A stretch of 64,000 nt of DNA, taken from positions 177,339-241,338 of the forward strand of contig CAYMAS010000001.1 of NCBI GenBank assembly GCA_964388485.1. Direction: 5' to 3'. Origin of the DNA: JBCDKH01 sp964388485 (lineage in GTDB: Bacteria; Planctomycetota; Phycisphaerae; Tepidisphaerales; Tepidisphaeraceae). The notes beneath the pieces were generated by a model. That model did not search any database. It worked only from the letters and a program-made list of their open reading frames with translations, and was not told where the DNA came from. Position 1 is the stretch's first letter, and each line of letters opens with the position of its first letter. The position numbers and the translations under genes were made by a program. Below, piece after piece: positions 9,296 to 18,462 of this stretch.

Positions 9296-10669
9296 ATGTC
9301 ACGATGGATCGGTCAACGCGTGGTCGTCATGGGGCTTGGCCACTTCGGCGGCGGGATCGCGGTGGCGAAGTACCTGCTGCGGCAGGGGGCGTCGGTGCTG
9401 GCAACCGATGCCAAGCCTCGGGCGGAGTTGCCGGACGAGGTCGATGCACTCGAAGCGGCCGGCGTGGCGTTGCGGCTCGGCGAGCATCGGCAGGAGGATT
9501 TCGAGCAGGCCGACCTCGTCGTCGCCTCGCCCGCGGTGCCGCCGAAACACGAACTGCTCTCCGCGGCAAAGCGTCGCAACGTGAAGGTGACGACCGAGAT
9601 GTCGTTGCTCGTCGAGCGACTCCCGACCAAGCTTGTCTTCGGCGTCACCGGCACCAAGGGCAAGAGCACCACCGCGACGCTCCTGGCGAAGATGCTCGGT
9701 GCCTGGCGACCAATGGAAGGCGAGCGGGCGGCGAAGGTGCGGGCGACGCGGTCGCCGCACATCGATCTCATCGCCCCGACGCCGCGACGCGTCTGGCTCG
9801 GCGGAAACCTGGGCGGCTCGCTGCTCGACTCGATCGAGCAGATCAAGCCGCTCGACTTCGTCGTGCTCGAGCTGTCGAGCTACATGCTCCACTACCTCGG
9901 CGAGCGACGCTGGTCGCCGCACGTCGCCGTGGTGACGATGATCGGCACGGATCACCTCGCCTGGCATGGTGGACGAGACGCGTACGTCGCGGCGAAGCAG
10001 AACATCGTGCGTTTCCAGAAAGAAACCGACTTCGCGGTCCTGCCGACGGGTTACGCGGATGCTCGCAAGTTCAAGGACCATACCGCGGCCCGGGTCGTCG
10101 AATATGGCAAGCGGGCTCATCTGCCGGAGGCGTTTGCACCAAAGTTGCCGGGGAAACACAATCGGATCAACGAGCGCGGCGCCTACGCCGCCGCGGCGGT
10201 TGTGGGCGTCTATCCCGATCAGGCGGCGGCTGCGTGTGAGGAATTCGCAGGGCTGCCGCATCGGCTGGAGCTGGTGCACGAGGCGGACGGTGTGCGGTGG
10301 GTGAACGATTCCATCGCGACCATTCCCGAAGCCGCCGTCGCCGCGTGCACCGCCTTCGCGGCCGACACCGTCATCCAGATCGTCGGCGGCAGCGACAAGG
10401 GTCTCGACACGTCGGAGATGGCGGAGGTCCTGGCAAAGCGGTGCAAGCGGGTGCTCTGCATCGGCGCGATGGGCCAGGCGGTCGCGGAGCAAGTCGGTGA
10501 GAAGGCGGAGGTTGTCGAGACGATGGAACGGGCTGTGCCGCGGGCGCGGGAGTTGGCGACGGAATGCGACGTGGTGTTGATGTCGCCCGGGTTTGCGAGT
10601 TACGACCAGTTCGTCAACTTCGAGAGGCGTGGCGAAGCTTTCGTCCGACTCGCCGCCGATGTCGCGTAA
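9296..10669 (+). CDS. murD: UDP-N-acetylmuramoylalanine--D-glutamate ligase MurD
   Basis: 457 residues. MurD adds D-glutamate to UDP-MurNAc-L-Ala in the cytoplasm during peptidoglycan precursor synthesis. The N-terminal Rossmann motif is VVMGLGHFGGG; the ATP loop is GVTGTKGKSTT; GGNLGG, the ELSSYML segment and H-N-R-N-like GKHNRINERGA follow; and NDSIATIPEA and GGSDKG mark the C-terminal domain. I chose ATG 9296, just after the REPIN-like repeat, over longer frames reading through it. It stands apart from any mur cluster here, though murJ lies at 28 kb. Planctomycetes were once thought to lack peptidoglycan; this gene argues that this one makes it. Confidence 0.92.
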   Translation: MSRWIGQRVVVMGLGHFGGGIAVAKYLLRQGASVLATDAKPRAELPDEVDALEAAGVALRLGEHRQEDFEQADLVVASPAVPPKHELLSAAKRRNVKVTTEMSLLVERLPTKLVFGVTGTKGKSTTATLLAKMLGAWRPMEGERAAKVRATRSPHIDLIAPTPRRVWLGGNLGGSLLDSIEQIKPLDFVVLELSSYMLHYLGERRWSPHVAVVTMIGTDHLAWHGGRDAYVAAKQNIVRFQKETDFAVLPTGYADARKFKDHTAARVVEYGKRAHLPEAFAPKLPGKHNRINERGAYAAAAVVGVYPDQAAAACEEFAGLPHRLELVHEADGVRWVNDSIATIPEAAVAACTAFAADTVIQIVGGSDKGLDTSEMAEVLAKRCKRVLCIGAMGQAVAEQVGEKAEVVETMERAVPRARELATECDVVLMSPGFASYDQFVNFERRGEAFVRLAADVA

Positions 10670-10677
10670 CGTGGAGC

Positions 10678-11616
10678 GTGCGAATCCTCCTCGCCAATCC
10701 CCGCGGCTTCTGTGCCGGCGTTCGTATGGCGATCGACGTCGTCGACCAGGTCCTCAAGAGCCAAGGCCCGCCGGTCTACGTCTATCACGCGATCGTCCAC
10801 AACCGCCACGTGGTCGAGGACTTCGAGTCGCGCGGCGTGACCTTTGTTGAAGACGTCGACGAAGTGCCGCAGGGCAGCACGGTCGTCTTCAGCGCCCACG
10901 GCATCCCGCCGGCCGTTCGGCAGCGGGCGATTGAACGGAACCTGACGATCCACGACGCAACCTGCCCGCTCGTGACGAAGGTGCACAACGAGGTCATCCG
11001 CTACGCCCGCGAGGGCTATCACATCATCTTCATCGGCCACCGCAACCACCAGGAAGCCATCGGCACCGCGGGCGAAGCGCCCGACGCCATCACGATCATC
11101 GAGACGCCCGAGGAGGCGGCGACGCTCGACGTGCCGACGGATCAGTCCTTGGCGTACGTGACGCAGACGACGCTGAGCGTCACCGACGCGAACAACGTCA
11201 TCGACGCCTTGAAGCGGCGGTTCCCGACGATCAAAGCACCTCCGAAAGAGGACATCTGCTACGCGACCACGAACCGGCAGGATGCCGTCAGTGCCTGGTC
11301 AAAGGAGGCGGATCTGGTCCTCGTCGTCGGCAGTCGGAACTCGAGCAACTCGAACCGCCTCGTCGACCGCGCCGCCGAAGTCGGAACGACGGCCTACCTG
11401 ATTGACGACCAGTCGGAGATTCAGCCCGAGTGGTTGGACCATGTCGAGACGGTTCTCGTCACCGCCGGAGCCTCGGCACCGGAGGCGTACGTCGAAGGCG
11501 TCGTGGATCGATTGCGGCGAGAGGTTGACGCGGAGATCGAGGAGCGCACGCTCGCAGAGGAGACGGTTCACTTCGCGCTGCCCAAGACGGTGCGACGCCT
11601 CGCGGTGGTTGGATAG
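10678..11616 (+). CDS. ispH: 4-hydroxy-3-methylbut-2-enyl diphosphate reductase IspH (LytB)
   Basis: The last enzyme of the MEP isoprenoid pathway, converting HMBPP to IPP and DMAPP with a 4Fe-4S cluster. With the GTG start at 10678 the protein is 312 residues. The three cluster cysteines fall at C12 (GFCAGV), C96 (DATCPLV) and C194 (DICYATTNRQ), and the catalytic Glu is E126, almost exactly the E. coli numbering, which supports this start. It begins eight bases after the murD stop, so it is probably cotranscribed with it. Confidence 0.95.
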   Translation: MRILLANPRGFCAGVRMAIDVVDQVLKSQGPPVYVYHAIVHNRHVVEDFESRGVTFVEDVDEVPQGSTVVFSAHGIPPAVRQRAIERNLTIHDATCPLVTKVHNEVIRYAREGYHIIFIGHRNHQEAIGTAGEAPDAITIIETPEEAATLDVPTDQSLAYVTQTTLSVTDANNVIDALKRRFPTIKAPPKEDICYATTNRQDAVSAWSKEADLVLVVGSRNSSNSNRLVDRAAEVGTTAYLIDDQSEIQPEWLDHVETVLVTAGASAPEAYVEGVVDRLRREVDAEIEERTLAEETVHFALPKTVRRLAVVG

Positions 11617-11673
11617 CTTCTGAGGTAGAGCAACTTGCGGACTGTTTACCCGCCCATCCGGGGCTACCCCAGA

Positions 11674-13374
11674 CTATGGAGCCGAAGCCGGCCCCACGCG
11701 GACGAGCACCCCGTCCTCCGTCTCCGCGAGCACGCGGTCGGCGGGTGGATCGCGGAGCAAGAGCGTCGACACATCCTCGGGTCGATACTTCGCCTCGAAG
11801 GTCGCCAGCGGGTTCGCCGGCCGACGGGCTTCCTCCTGCCAACGCGGGGTCCAGTAGAACGACGTGACGCCGTAAAGGTCGTGCAGGCGGTCGAGATCTT
11901 CCCAATTATCGGCGAAGTAGGCCCGCATCACGTCGTCGACTCGCGGGACCTCGACCTCCTCGTGGTACTTCGGGTACCAAGCGGTCAGCGTCTCGTGCGT
12001 GACGAGCGCGGGCCGACCGGCGCGGAGCGGCAGGCCGTCGAGGTCGCGCGGGTTGCCGGCGAAGAGGGCGTCGGGTGGCGTCTGGCGGAGGGCTTCGATG
12101 ATCGGCAGCCGCTCGTCACCGGCTGCGATGAGACGCTGATACTTATTCCACTCGGGGCTCCACGCCCACGTCCACCAAGCGGCAACGGCAGCGAACAAGG
12201 CGATACAAGTTGGCAGCCAGAATCGTCGCGGCAGCAGCGACAGCCCGTGCCGCATCGCCAATGGCGTCGCGGCCGCGAGAACGATGCCCACGCCGACCGG
12301 CAACGGCACCGCCGTGTGACGGTTCGGCAGATACAGCCTGAACGGAAACAGGAACGCGACCAGCCACACCGCCAGCGACGAGCCGATGACGACGAGCCCG
12401 AGCCGAGACCACCGCCAGCCGCTGAGCATCACGACGCCGCCCGTCAGAGCGACGCCCGCCAGCAGCCACTCGAGGTTCCAGCCGATGCCCGACCAGTCCG
12501 ATTCGAAAAGCTGTTGGTAAAGCGACCAGTCGGTGAAGTACCGCTGCCGGCCGCCGTGGTCGAACATCGGCATCTCACGAGCCTCCGCCCCCGTCACCCG
12601 CGGACCGTACGCGTCGGGCACGTCCCGCAGGCCGACCACGACCAACGCCGCGATGCCGAGGACGAGCGCGACGATCCAGCCGCGTGGCATTCGTCGCGTC
12701 TGGTAGAGCAGCCACGATTCGTGAGCAATAGCCGCGATCCCGAGCACGGCCAGGACGATCGGGTACAGCAACGCCGACGCGAGCGCCGCAAGGCCGAACA
12801 GCCACAGGCGTCGGCTTGCCAGGCCGAGGATGCCGGTTGAAAAGAGCAGCGGCGCGAAGTGCCGTTGCAGCAGCCCCTGCCCGAAGCCGAAGCGTTCGCC
12901 GACCTCGATGGTGAAGTAGAACAGGACGAGGACGAAGCCTCCCCAAAGGCTCCGCGACACCCGCAATCCCAGGGAAAACAGGACGATTGCGGTCAGGACG
13001 ATGACGCCGACAATCGCGACCTCCGCCACGCGTTGCACGTCGCCGAGGGTCGCCATCTGCTGCAGCAGCCATCGCCAACCGACGGGCGACATGGCGTCGG
13101 AGGCGAAATGCCTCGCGAGCTCGTCGTGTCGGAGCAGGTCGCCGTCGTAGGCCCGCTGGGCCCAGAAATTGTGCTGCGAGGCGTCGCCGTCGTAAATGTG
13201 GTCGTGCAGCAGGGCGGGGCCGTTGTTGAGGAGCAGGTAGATAACCACCACCCCGACCGCCAGGAGGATCGGCGTGCGTCTGGCGTGGAGGATGGTGCGT
13301 CGGCTCGGCAAAGGGCTGAGCAAGTTACGCAGCGGCACCACGAGTCGCAAAGGCTGCCGCGTATCGTGGCTCAT
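11674..13374 (-). CDS. Large multispan membrane protein, possibly GT-C type glycosyltransferase
   Basis: 566 residues with about ten to twelve hydrophobic helices. After the first helix comes a loop with acidic residues (YDGDASQHNFWAQRAYDGD) that resembles the first periplasmic loop of GT-C lipid-linked sugar transferases, and a soluble C-terminal domain follows the last helix (from about residue 390). I see no motif that names a donor or acceptor. The ATG at 13374 shares the palindrome CATG with the divergent uvrB start, so the real start may be an internal GTG. Family assignment is tentative. Confidence 0.6.
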   Translation of the reverse strand: MSHDTRQPLRLVVPLRNLLSPLPSRRTILHARRTPILLAVGVVVIYLLLNNGPALLHDHIYDGDASQHNFWAQRAYDGDLLRHDELARHFASDAMSPVGWRWLLQQMATLGDVQRVAEVAIVGVIVLTAIVLFSLGLRVSRSLWGGFVLVLFYFTIEVGERFGFGQGLLQRHFAPLLFSTGILGLASRRLWLFGLAALASALLYPIVLAVLGIAAIAHESWLLYQTRRMPRGWIVALVLGIAALVVVGLRDVPDAYGPRVTGAEAREMPMFDHGGRQRYFTDWSLYQQLFESDWSGIGWNLEWLLAGVALTGGVVMLSGWRWSRLGLVVIGSSLAVWLVAFLFPFRLYLPNRHTAVPLPVGVGIVLAAATPLAMRHGLSLLPRRFWLPTCIALFAAVAAWWTWAWSPEWNKYQRLIAAGDERLPIIEALRQTPPDALFAGNPRDLDGLPLRAGRPALVTHETLTAWYPKYHEEVEVPRVDDVMRAYFADNWEDLDRLHDLYGVTSFYWTPRWQEEARRPANPLATFEAKYRPEDVSTLLLRDPPADRVLAETEDGVLVRVGPASAP

Positions 13375-15562
13375 GCCCGAGTTCGCCTCCAGATTTGCAG
13401 CCGTCGGCGGCGTCGAAGACCAGCCGCACCCACTCGCCAACGCGGTCGAGTTGGCAGAGGAGGCTTACGTCGGGACGAACGCGTTCAAGGTGACGAGCGA
13501 CTTCCAGCCGGCCGGTGACCAGCCGCAGGCGATCGCAGCTTTGGAGCAGGGGCTTCGCGAGGGCAAGAAGTACCAGACGCTGCTCGGCGCCACCGGCACG
13601 GGCAAGACGTTCACCATGGCTCACACCGTCGCTCGCCTCGGCAAGCCGGCACTGGTCATCAGCCACAACAAGACCCTCGCCGCCCAGCTCTACGAGGAGA
13701 TGAAGGAGCTCTTCCCCCACAACGCCGTCGGCTACTTCGTCAGCTACTACGACTACTACCAGCCCGAGGCCTACATCCCCCAGCGAGACATCTACATCGA
13801 GAAGGACGCCGGCCGAAATGATGACCTCGACCGCCTGCGGCTCTCCGCCACGAGCAACCTGTCGACCCGCAACGACGTCATCATCGTCAGTAGCGTCTCC
13901 TGCATCTTCGGCCTCGGCTCACCCGACATCTACAAGAAGTCGGTCCTGAGCGTTCGGGCGGAGCGGGAGATGGAGCGGGACGACCTGCTCAAGCGGCTCA
14001 TCGAGCTGCAATACAGCCGCAACGACCTCGACTTCAAACGCGGCACCTTCCGCGCCCGCGGCGATGTCGTCGAGCTCTTCCCGAGCTACGAAGAGTTTGC
14101 CTACCGCATCGAGTTCTTCGGCGACGAGATCACCGACATCACCAGCGTCGACCCGCTCACCGGCGAGGAGCTGGGCCGGCACGACCAGATCTTCGTCTAC
14201 CCGGCTGTCCACTACGTGATGCCGGAGGACAAGATGACCAGCGCCGTCAACTCGATCCGCGAGGAACTGGACGAGCAGGTCATGAAGCTCCGCAGCGAGG
14301 CCAAACTGCTCGAAGCTCAACGCCTCCTCGCCCGCACCAAATACGACCTAGAGCAGATGGTCGAAACAGGCGTTTGCAACGGCATCGAGAATTACAGCCG
14401 TCACCTCGACGGCCGCAAGCCGGGCGACCGGCCGTACACGCTGCTCGACTACTTTCCAAAGGACTTCGTCACGATCATCGACGAGTCGCACGTCACGCTG
14501 CCGCAGCTCAAGGCGATGTACAACGGCGATCGGCAGCGGAAGGAAACGCTCGTCGAGCACGGCTTCCGCCTGCCGAGCGCGATGGACAATCGGCCGCTGA
14601 AGTACGAAGAGATGCAGGAGCTCTTTGGGCAGATCGTTTATGTCTCCGCCACGCCGGGGCCCGAAGAGCTGGAGAAGACGGACGGCGAAGTGGCCGAGCA
14701 GGTGATTCGCCCGACAGGCCTGGTCGATCCGACGGTTGAAGTCCAACCCGCCCGCGGCCAGGTGCCGCACCTGCTGGCGGAAGTCCAGGATCGCGTCAAA
14801 CGCGGCGACCGCGTCCTGGTGACGTGCTTGACGAAGCGACTCGCCGAAGACCTCAGCGGCTACATGGCGGAGAACGACGTCAAGACGCGTTACCTCCACA
14901 GCGAGATCCAGACGATCGAACGCGTCGAGATTCTCAACGACCTGCGCAAAGGCGAGTTCGACTGCCTCGTCGGCATCAACCTGTTGCGGGAAGGGCTCGA
15001 TCTTCCTGAAGTCTCGCTCGTTGCGATCCTCGACGCCGACAAGGCCGGGTTCCTCAGGAGCGAGACGTCGCTCATCCAGACCATCGGCCGGGCCGCACGG
15101 AACGCGGAGGCGAAGGTCATCCTCTACGCCGACAAAGTCACGCCCGCGATGCAGGCGGCGATGGACGAGACCGACCGTCGTCGCGAGAAGCAGATCGCCT
15201 ACAACGCCGAGCACGGCATCACGCCGACCACGATCAAGAAGGCCCTCAGGCAGTCGATCGAGAGCGAAGTCAAGGCCCGCAAGACCGTTCGCGAAGCCGT
15301 CAAGGAGAAGATCGAAGGCGACGACGTCGGCCGCGAGCAGTTGGTCGCGCTGCTCGAGGAGGAAATGTTGCAAGCCGCCCAAAACCTCGAGTTCGAGCGG
15401 GCAGCACAGCTGCGCGACAAGGTCAACGAGCTCAAAGGAGCACCATCGATCCGAAGCGGCGACGGCGATGGCAAGATGCTCCCCGCCAAGGCGGAGGACG
15501 ATGCGTCGAAGGTCTGGAAGCCCAAGACCGGCCGCCGGCGTCGCGGCGGACGTGGTGGTTGA
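13373..15562 (+). CDS. uvrB: Excinuclease ABC subunit B (UvrB)
   Basis: 729 residues. UvrB is the damage-verifying helicase of nucleotide excision repair, handed DNA by UvrA and cut by UvrC. Visible: GATGTGKT Walker A, the beta-hairpin region YYDYYQPEAYIPQRDIYIEKD, the DESH box, QTIGRAARN motif VI and a C-terminal UVR motif (QAAQNLEFERAAQLRDKV) that binds UvrC. The family usually begins near NAFKVTSDFQPAGDQP; the ATG at 13373 adds about 40 residues before it. That start overlaps the divergent membrane protein start in CATG, so a TTG near 13450 is an alternative. Confidence 0.95.
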   Translation: MPEFASRFAAVGGVEDQPHPLANAVELAEEAYVGTNAFKVTSDFQPAGDQPQAIAALEQGLREGKKYQTLLGATGTGKTFTMAHTVARLGKPALVISHNKTLAAQLYEEMKELFPHNAVGYFVSYYDYYQPEAYIPQRDIYIEKDAGRNDDLDRLRLSATSNLSTRNDVIIVSSVSCIFGLGSPDIYKKSVLSVRAEREMERDDLLKRLIELQYSRNDLDFKRGTFRARGDVVELFPSYEEFAYRIEFFGDEITDITSVDPLTGEELGRHDQIFVYPAVHYVMPEDKMTSAVNSIREELDEQVMKLRSEAKLLEAQRLLARTKYDLEQMVETGVCNGIENYSRHLDGRKPGDRPYTLLDYFPKDFVTIIDESHVTLPQLKAMYNGDRQRKETLVEHGFRLPSAMDNRPLKYEEMQELFGQIVYVSATPGPEELEKTDGEVAEQVIRPTGLVDPTVEVQPARGQVPHLLAEVQDRVKRGDRVLVTCLTKRLAEDLSGYMAENDVKTRYLHSEIQTIERVEILNDLRKGEFDCLVGINLLREGLDLPEVSLVAILDADKAGFLRSETSLIQTIGRAARNAEAKVILYADKVTPAMQAAMDETDRRREKQIAYNAEHGITPTTIKKALRQSIESEVKARKTVREAVKEKIEGDDVGREQLVALLEEEMLQAAQNLEFERAAQLRDKVNELKGAPSIRSGDGDGKMLPAKAEDDASKVWKPKTGRRRRGGRGG

Positions 15563-15593
15563 TGGTCGACATCCGAAGAGAATTTTCCACTTG

Positions 15594-15672
15594 GTCATCC
15601 CGAGCGCAGCCGAGGGACCTTGGCTGGATCTGCGTGTCAGGGACGAGGTCCCTCGGCTGCGCTCGGGGTGAC
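15594..15672. repeat. Long inverted repeat between uvrB and lipB
   Basis: Two 27-base arms (15594-15620 and 15646-15672) are inverted copies with one mismatch, separated by 25 bases. The arm core is CGAGCGCAGCCGAGGGACC. A degenerate relative lies at 23924-24010, so this is an interspersed family. In RNA it would form a strong hairpin that could also end or stabilise the uvrB transcript, but there is no U-tract. Confidence 0.85.
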
Positions 15673-15724
15673 GGAGGCAGAGGCGTTTGATCGTGACGCA
15701 AGCTCGTCCAGCTTCTCCACCAAG

Positions 15725-16420
15725 ATGTCGTACACTTCCCCAGGTCTCATGCAGTTCATCGACCTCGGCATCCTCCCGTACCGCGACGCCTGGAGGCGGC
15801 AGGAGCAGCGGCACGCCGAGGTGCTGGCGGGCGAAGAGGAGACGGTCTTCCTCGTCGAACATCCGCACGTCATCACGCTCGGTCGCCGGGCGGAAGTCGG
15901 CCGGTCGCACATCCTCGCAAGTCCCGCGGAGCTGCGGCGGCTGCACGTCGAAGTTGTCGAAACCGACCGCGGCGGCGACGCGACCTATCACGGGCCCGGG
16001 CAACTCGTCGCCTATCCCGTCCTGCGGCTCATCGATCACAAGCTCAGCGTCGGCAGCTACATGAAGCTTCTGCAAGAGACCGTTGTCGCGGTGTTGAAGC
16101 AGTTCCACGTCGACGCCGCACTCGAATGCGGGGCACCCGGCGTCTGGGTAAGCGATCCGCGGCACGAGGAGACGTCCAAGATCTGCGCGGTCGGTGTGCG
16201 GGTAAAGAAGGGCGTGACGCTTCATGGCTTGGCGCTCAACGTCGAGCTGGACATGAGCAAGTTCGACCTGATCGACCCGTGCGGTCTCGGTCGGCCGGTG
16301 ACGAGTTTGCACCGAATTTTGGGCGAGCGGTGCCCCTCAATGGCGGCGGTGAAGCCGGTGGTGAAGCGGGCACTTCTGTCGCGACTTGCCCCGCCGGCGG
16401 CTGCAGATCATTCTGCGTGA
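15725..16420 (+). CDS. lipB: Octanoyl-[ACP]:protein N-octanoyltransferase LipB
   Basis: 231 residues. LipB moves octanoate from acyl carrier protein to the lipoyl domains of dehydrogenases, before LipA adds sulfur. Signature motifs are present: RGGDATYHGPGQLVAYPV, GAPGVWV, the catalytic Lys in KICAVGVR, HGLALNV and the catalytic Cys in DPCGLG. ATG 15725 (MSYTSPG) was chosen; ATG 15749 (MQFIDLG) is equally possible. The stop codon is directly followed by the GTG of the CAAX-protease-like gene, suggesting an operon. No lipA is in the window. Confidence 0.93.
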   Translation: MSYTSPGLMQFIDLGILPYRDAWRRQEQRHAEVLAGEEETVFLVEHPHVITLGRRAEVGRSHILASPAELRRLHVEVVETDRGGDATYHGPGQLVAYPVLRLIDHKLSVGSYMKLLQETVVAVLKQFHVDAALECGAPGVWVSDPRHEETSKICAVGVRVKKGVTLHGLALNVELDMSKFDLIDPCGLGRPVTSLHRILGERCPSMAAVKPVVKRALLSRLAPPAAADHSA

Positions 16421-17248
16421 GTGCCTGCCGACGCAACGGACCCTCTCGCCGCTCCTTACACGCCCCCGCCAACGGACAAGCTCCAGGCGAAGCTCGACGC
16501 GTGGCTGCCGGACGCGTGGTGGATGGTCCTGCCGATGGCGGTCTTCCTCGGCATCCTTGCGCTGGGCGGGTACGCCTCCGATTGGTTCGGCGAGTTCGGC
16601 GGCTACGTGGTCGCTTACGTCGCCCGCACGCTCATTGTCGGCGGCATCCTGATCTGGCTCTGGAAACGCCTCATGGCACCGGTCAAGTGGACGCACCTTG
16701 GGCAGGGCGTGATCTTCGGCATCATCGGGACGTTCCAGTGGATCGGCTGCGACAAGCTGCTCCTGGCGGCGCAGGAGAAGCTCACGCCCGACCCCGAATC
16801 CGCCGGCCGAATCATCTTCACGCTCCTCGGCACGGTGAACCCTCAGGACGGCTACAACCTGTTCGAGCGGATCGATTCGCCGATCTGGCTCGTGCTGTTC
16901 ATCGTCGTCCGTCTGCTCGGGCCGGTGCTGGTGGTGCCGGTGATGGAAGAGATTTTTTGGCGGGACTGGTTGTGGCGGGGCATCATCGCTCCGAGCAACT
17001 TCCGCCTGGCGAAGGTCGGCGAGTGGGACGCGACGGCCTTCATCGTGACGAGCCTGGCCTTCGCGGTCGTCCACCCGCAGCGGCTGGTCGCAGTGCTTTG
17101 GGGGTTGCTGGTAGCGTGGCTGCTGATTCGGACGCGGAGCCTGGGCAGCATCATCGTCATGCACGCGGTAACGAATCTGCTGCTGGGCTTCTGGGTGCTG
17201 TCGGCAGAGTCGTTGTTCGGCCTGAAGACTGAGTGGTACTTCTGGTGA
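16421..17248 (+). CDS. CPBP-family intramembrane protease (CAAX-protease-like)
   Basis: 275 residues with about seven membrane segments. The Abi/CPBP motif is E176-E177-I-F-W-R181, with H218 in AFAVVHPQ and H248 and N252 in VMHAVTN, forming the expected metal site of the glutamate-type protease. EEIFWRDWLWR closely resembles the CAAX-protease-related proteins found beside exosortases, but no exosortase is in this window. The GTG start at 16421 abuts the lipB stop. The last residues (WYFW) are encoded by the first unit of a 22-bp tandem repeat. The substrate is unknown. Confidence 0.8.
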   Translation: MPADATDPLAAPYTPPPTDKLQAKLDAWLPDAWWMVLPMAVFLGILALGGYASDWFGEFGGYVVAYVARTLIVGGILIWLWKRLMAPVKWTHLGQGVIFGIIGTFQWIGCDKLLLAAQEKLTPDPESAGRIIFTLLGTVNPQDGYNLFERIDSPIWLVLFIVVRLLGPVLVVPVMEEIFWRDWLWRGIIAPSNFRLAKVGEWDATAFIVTSLAFAVVHPQRLVAVLWGLLVAWLLIRTRSLGSIIVMHAVTNLLLGFWVLSAESLFGLKTEWYFW

Positions 17249-17320
17249 GACCACGTGGTACTTCTGGTGAGACCACGTGGTACTTCTGGTGAGACAATGT
17301 GGTACTTCCGGTGAAGAAGT
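17233..17320 (+). repeat. 22-bp tandem repeat, four copies, across the end of the CPBP gene
   Basis: Units start at 17233, 17255, 17277 and 17299 and begin GTGGTACTTC. Copies 1 and 2 are identical, copy 3 differs at the end and copy 4 is degenerate. Copy 1 encodes the last residues and the TGA stop of the upstream gene; the rest lie after the stop. The period is not a multiple of three, so a new copy before the stop would change the C-terminus. Confidence 0.92.
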
Positions 17321-17330
17321 GTCAAGCCGA

Positions 17331-17358
17331 TTGCACCGCCGGGATCATCTGGTAGTCT
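17331..17358 (+). promoter_or_regulatory. Possible sigma70-type promoter for the one-helix envelope protein
   Basis: TTGCAC at 17331-17336 and TAGTCT at 17353-17358 with a 16-base spacer, 64 bases before the ATG at 17423. A good ribosome binding site (AAGGAAGG) precedes that ATG. The call rests on motif similarity only. Confidence 0.3.
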
Positions 17359-17422
17359 CTCGCGCGGCGGGCAGGATGCCGACGCCGCACAACCCGACTC
17401 TCACGCATAAGGAAGGTCAAGG

Positions 17423-18181
17423 ATGACCCGACCCTCGCGACCCGGCCCCGGCGGAAAGCTGGCGCTCTTCGAAGTTCTTCGTGGCGGTGACGATGCACCC
17501 GCCGCCGCATCAGCTTCCGCTGCCGCCCCGGCACCGAGCCGCAGCTACGACGGTCCGGCGATGTTCGACGTCTCGACCGACGGCGGCAGGATCCAGCTCA
17601 GCGTCGCCCCGATGATTGGCGTCGCCGTGGCGGGATTGATGGTGGCGAGCGTGGGCGTGGCGTTCTTCTTCGGCCGAGCCAGTGCGGGCCGGGTAACGCA
17701 GGAACTGCCGACGGCGGGTGCGGGCACGACAGAGCTTCGGCCCGAGGTGCTGGACCTGAGCGATCCCGAAGCTCACATCGCGATGCCGGCGGCGACGATG
17801 GTGCCGCTGCCGGAGACGGTGCGGGTCACCAGCACCCCGGTTCAAGCTGCCGCCGAGCCGGCGGTCGTGTCGTCTGCGGAGCAGAAGCGGGTGCTGGGGC
17901 TCAACTACCTGCTGGTCCAGAGCTACCACCCGAGCGAGCGTGCCGGTGCCGAGGCGACCGTCGCGATCCTGCAGAACGCCGGCATCGGTGCGACGATCGA
18001 GACCGGCGTCCGCGGCTGGAGCAGCTACCTTTGCGTCGTCGGCACCGAGCCGTTCAAGCGGATCTCACGCAATCCGGAACTCGAGGCCTACAAGGCCCGC
18101 CTCGAACGCGTCGGCCAGGAACAGGCGGGGCGTCGGGGAATCAAACGGTTCGACCCGCACATGATCCGCTGGGGGCGATGA
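17423..18181 (+). CDS. Single-span membrane protein with C-terminal SPOR-like region
   Basis: 252 residues. An Ala/Pro-rich cytoplasmic N-terminus (about 1-58) is followed by one membrane helix (about 61-84, VAPMIGVAVAGLMVASVGVAFFFG), a linker and a compact C-terminal domain. That domain contains LNYLLVQSYHPSERAGAEATVAIL and a later strand (SYLCVVGTEPF), a pattern like the SPOR fold that binds denuded peptidoglycan. The SPOR assignment is inference from the strand-helix pattern, not a motif match. An AAGGAAGG ribosome site supports the start. Probably an envelope protein peculiar to this group. Confidence 0.65.
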   Translation: MTRPSRPGPGGKLALFEVLRGGDDAPAAASASAAAPAPSRSYDGPAMFDVSTDGGRIQLSVAPMIGVAVAGLMVASVGVAFFFGRASAGRVTQELPTAGAGTTELRPEVLDLSDPEAHIAMPAATMVPLPETVRVTSTPVQAAAEPAVVSSAEQKRVLGLNYLLVQSYHPSERAGAEATVAILQNAGIGATIETGVRGWSSYLCVVGTEPFKRISRNPELEAYKARLERVGQEQAGRRGIKRFDPHMIRWGR

Positions 18182-18216
18182 GCGGCGATTTAGGAAGGCG
18201 TCGAAGCAGACGAAAC

Positions 18217-18241
18217 GGCCGCGACAAGAGGTGTCGCGGCC
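18217..18241. terminator. Strong hairpin between the SPOR-like gene and tRNA-Ser
   Basis: A perfect 10-bp GC stem (GGCCGCGACA / TGTCGCGGCC) with a five-base loop. It sits just after the plus-strand gene and after the 3' end of the minus-strand tRNA, so it could terminate both. Only the minus-strand side has a short T-rich follow-on (GTTTCG), so intrinsic termination is uncertain. Confidence 0.5.
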
Positions 18242-18253
18242 GCTGTCGTTGGG

Positions 18254-18342
<89 letters not shown>

Positions 18343-18462
18343 AGGGCGGGCACGATAGGCACCAGAGGCTTGGGATGCGTCAGACCCACAGAAGCGACCC
18401 TCCGGTCTGCCGCTGCGGGGCTGATGAAGCATGAGCCTGTCGCTGTCTTGGAAGACGCTGCG

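Noticed and set aside
14348..16312. 654-codon minus-strand frame opposite uvrB and lipB
   Set aside because: Runs through two certain genes and the inverted repeat; no recognisable protein.
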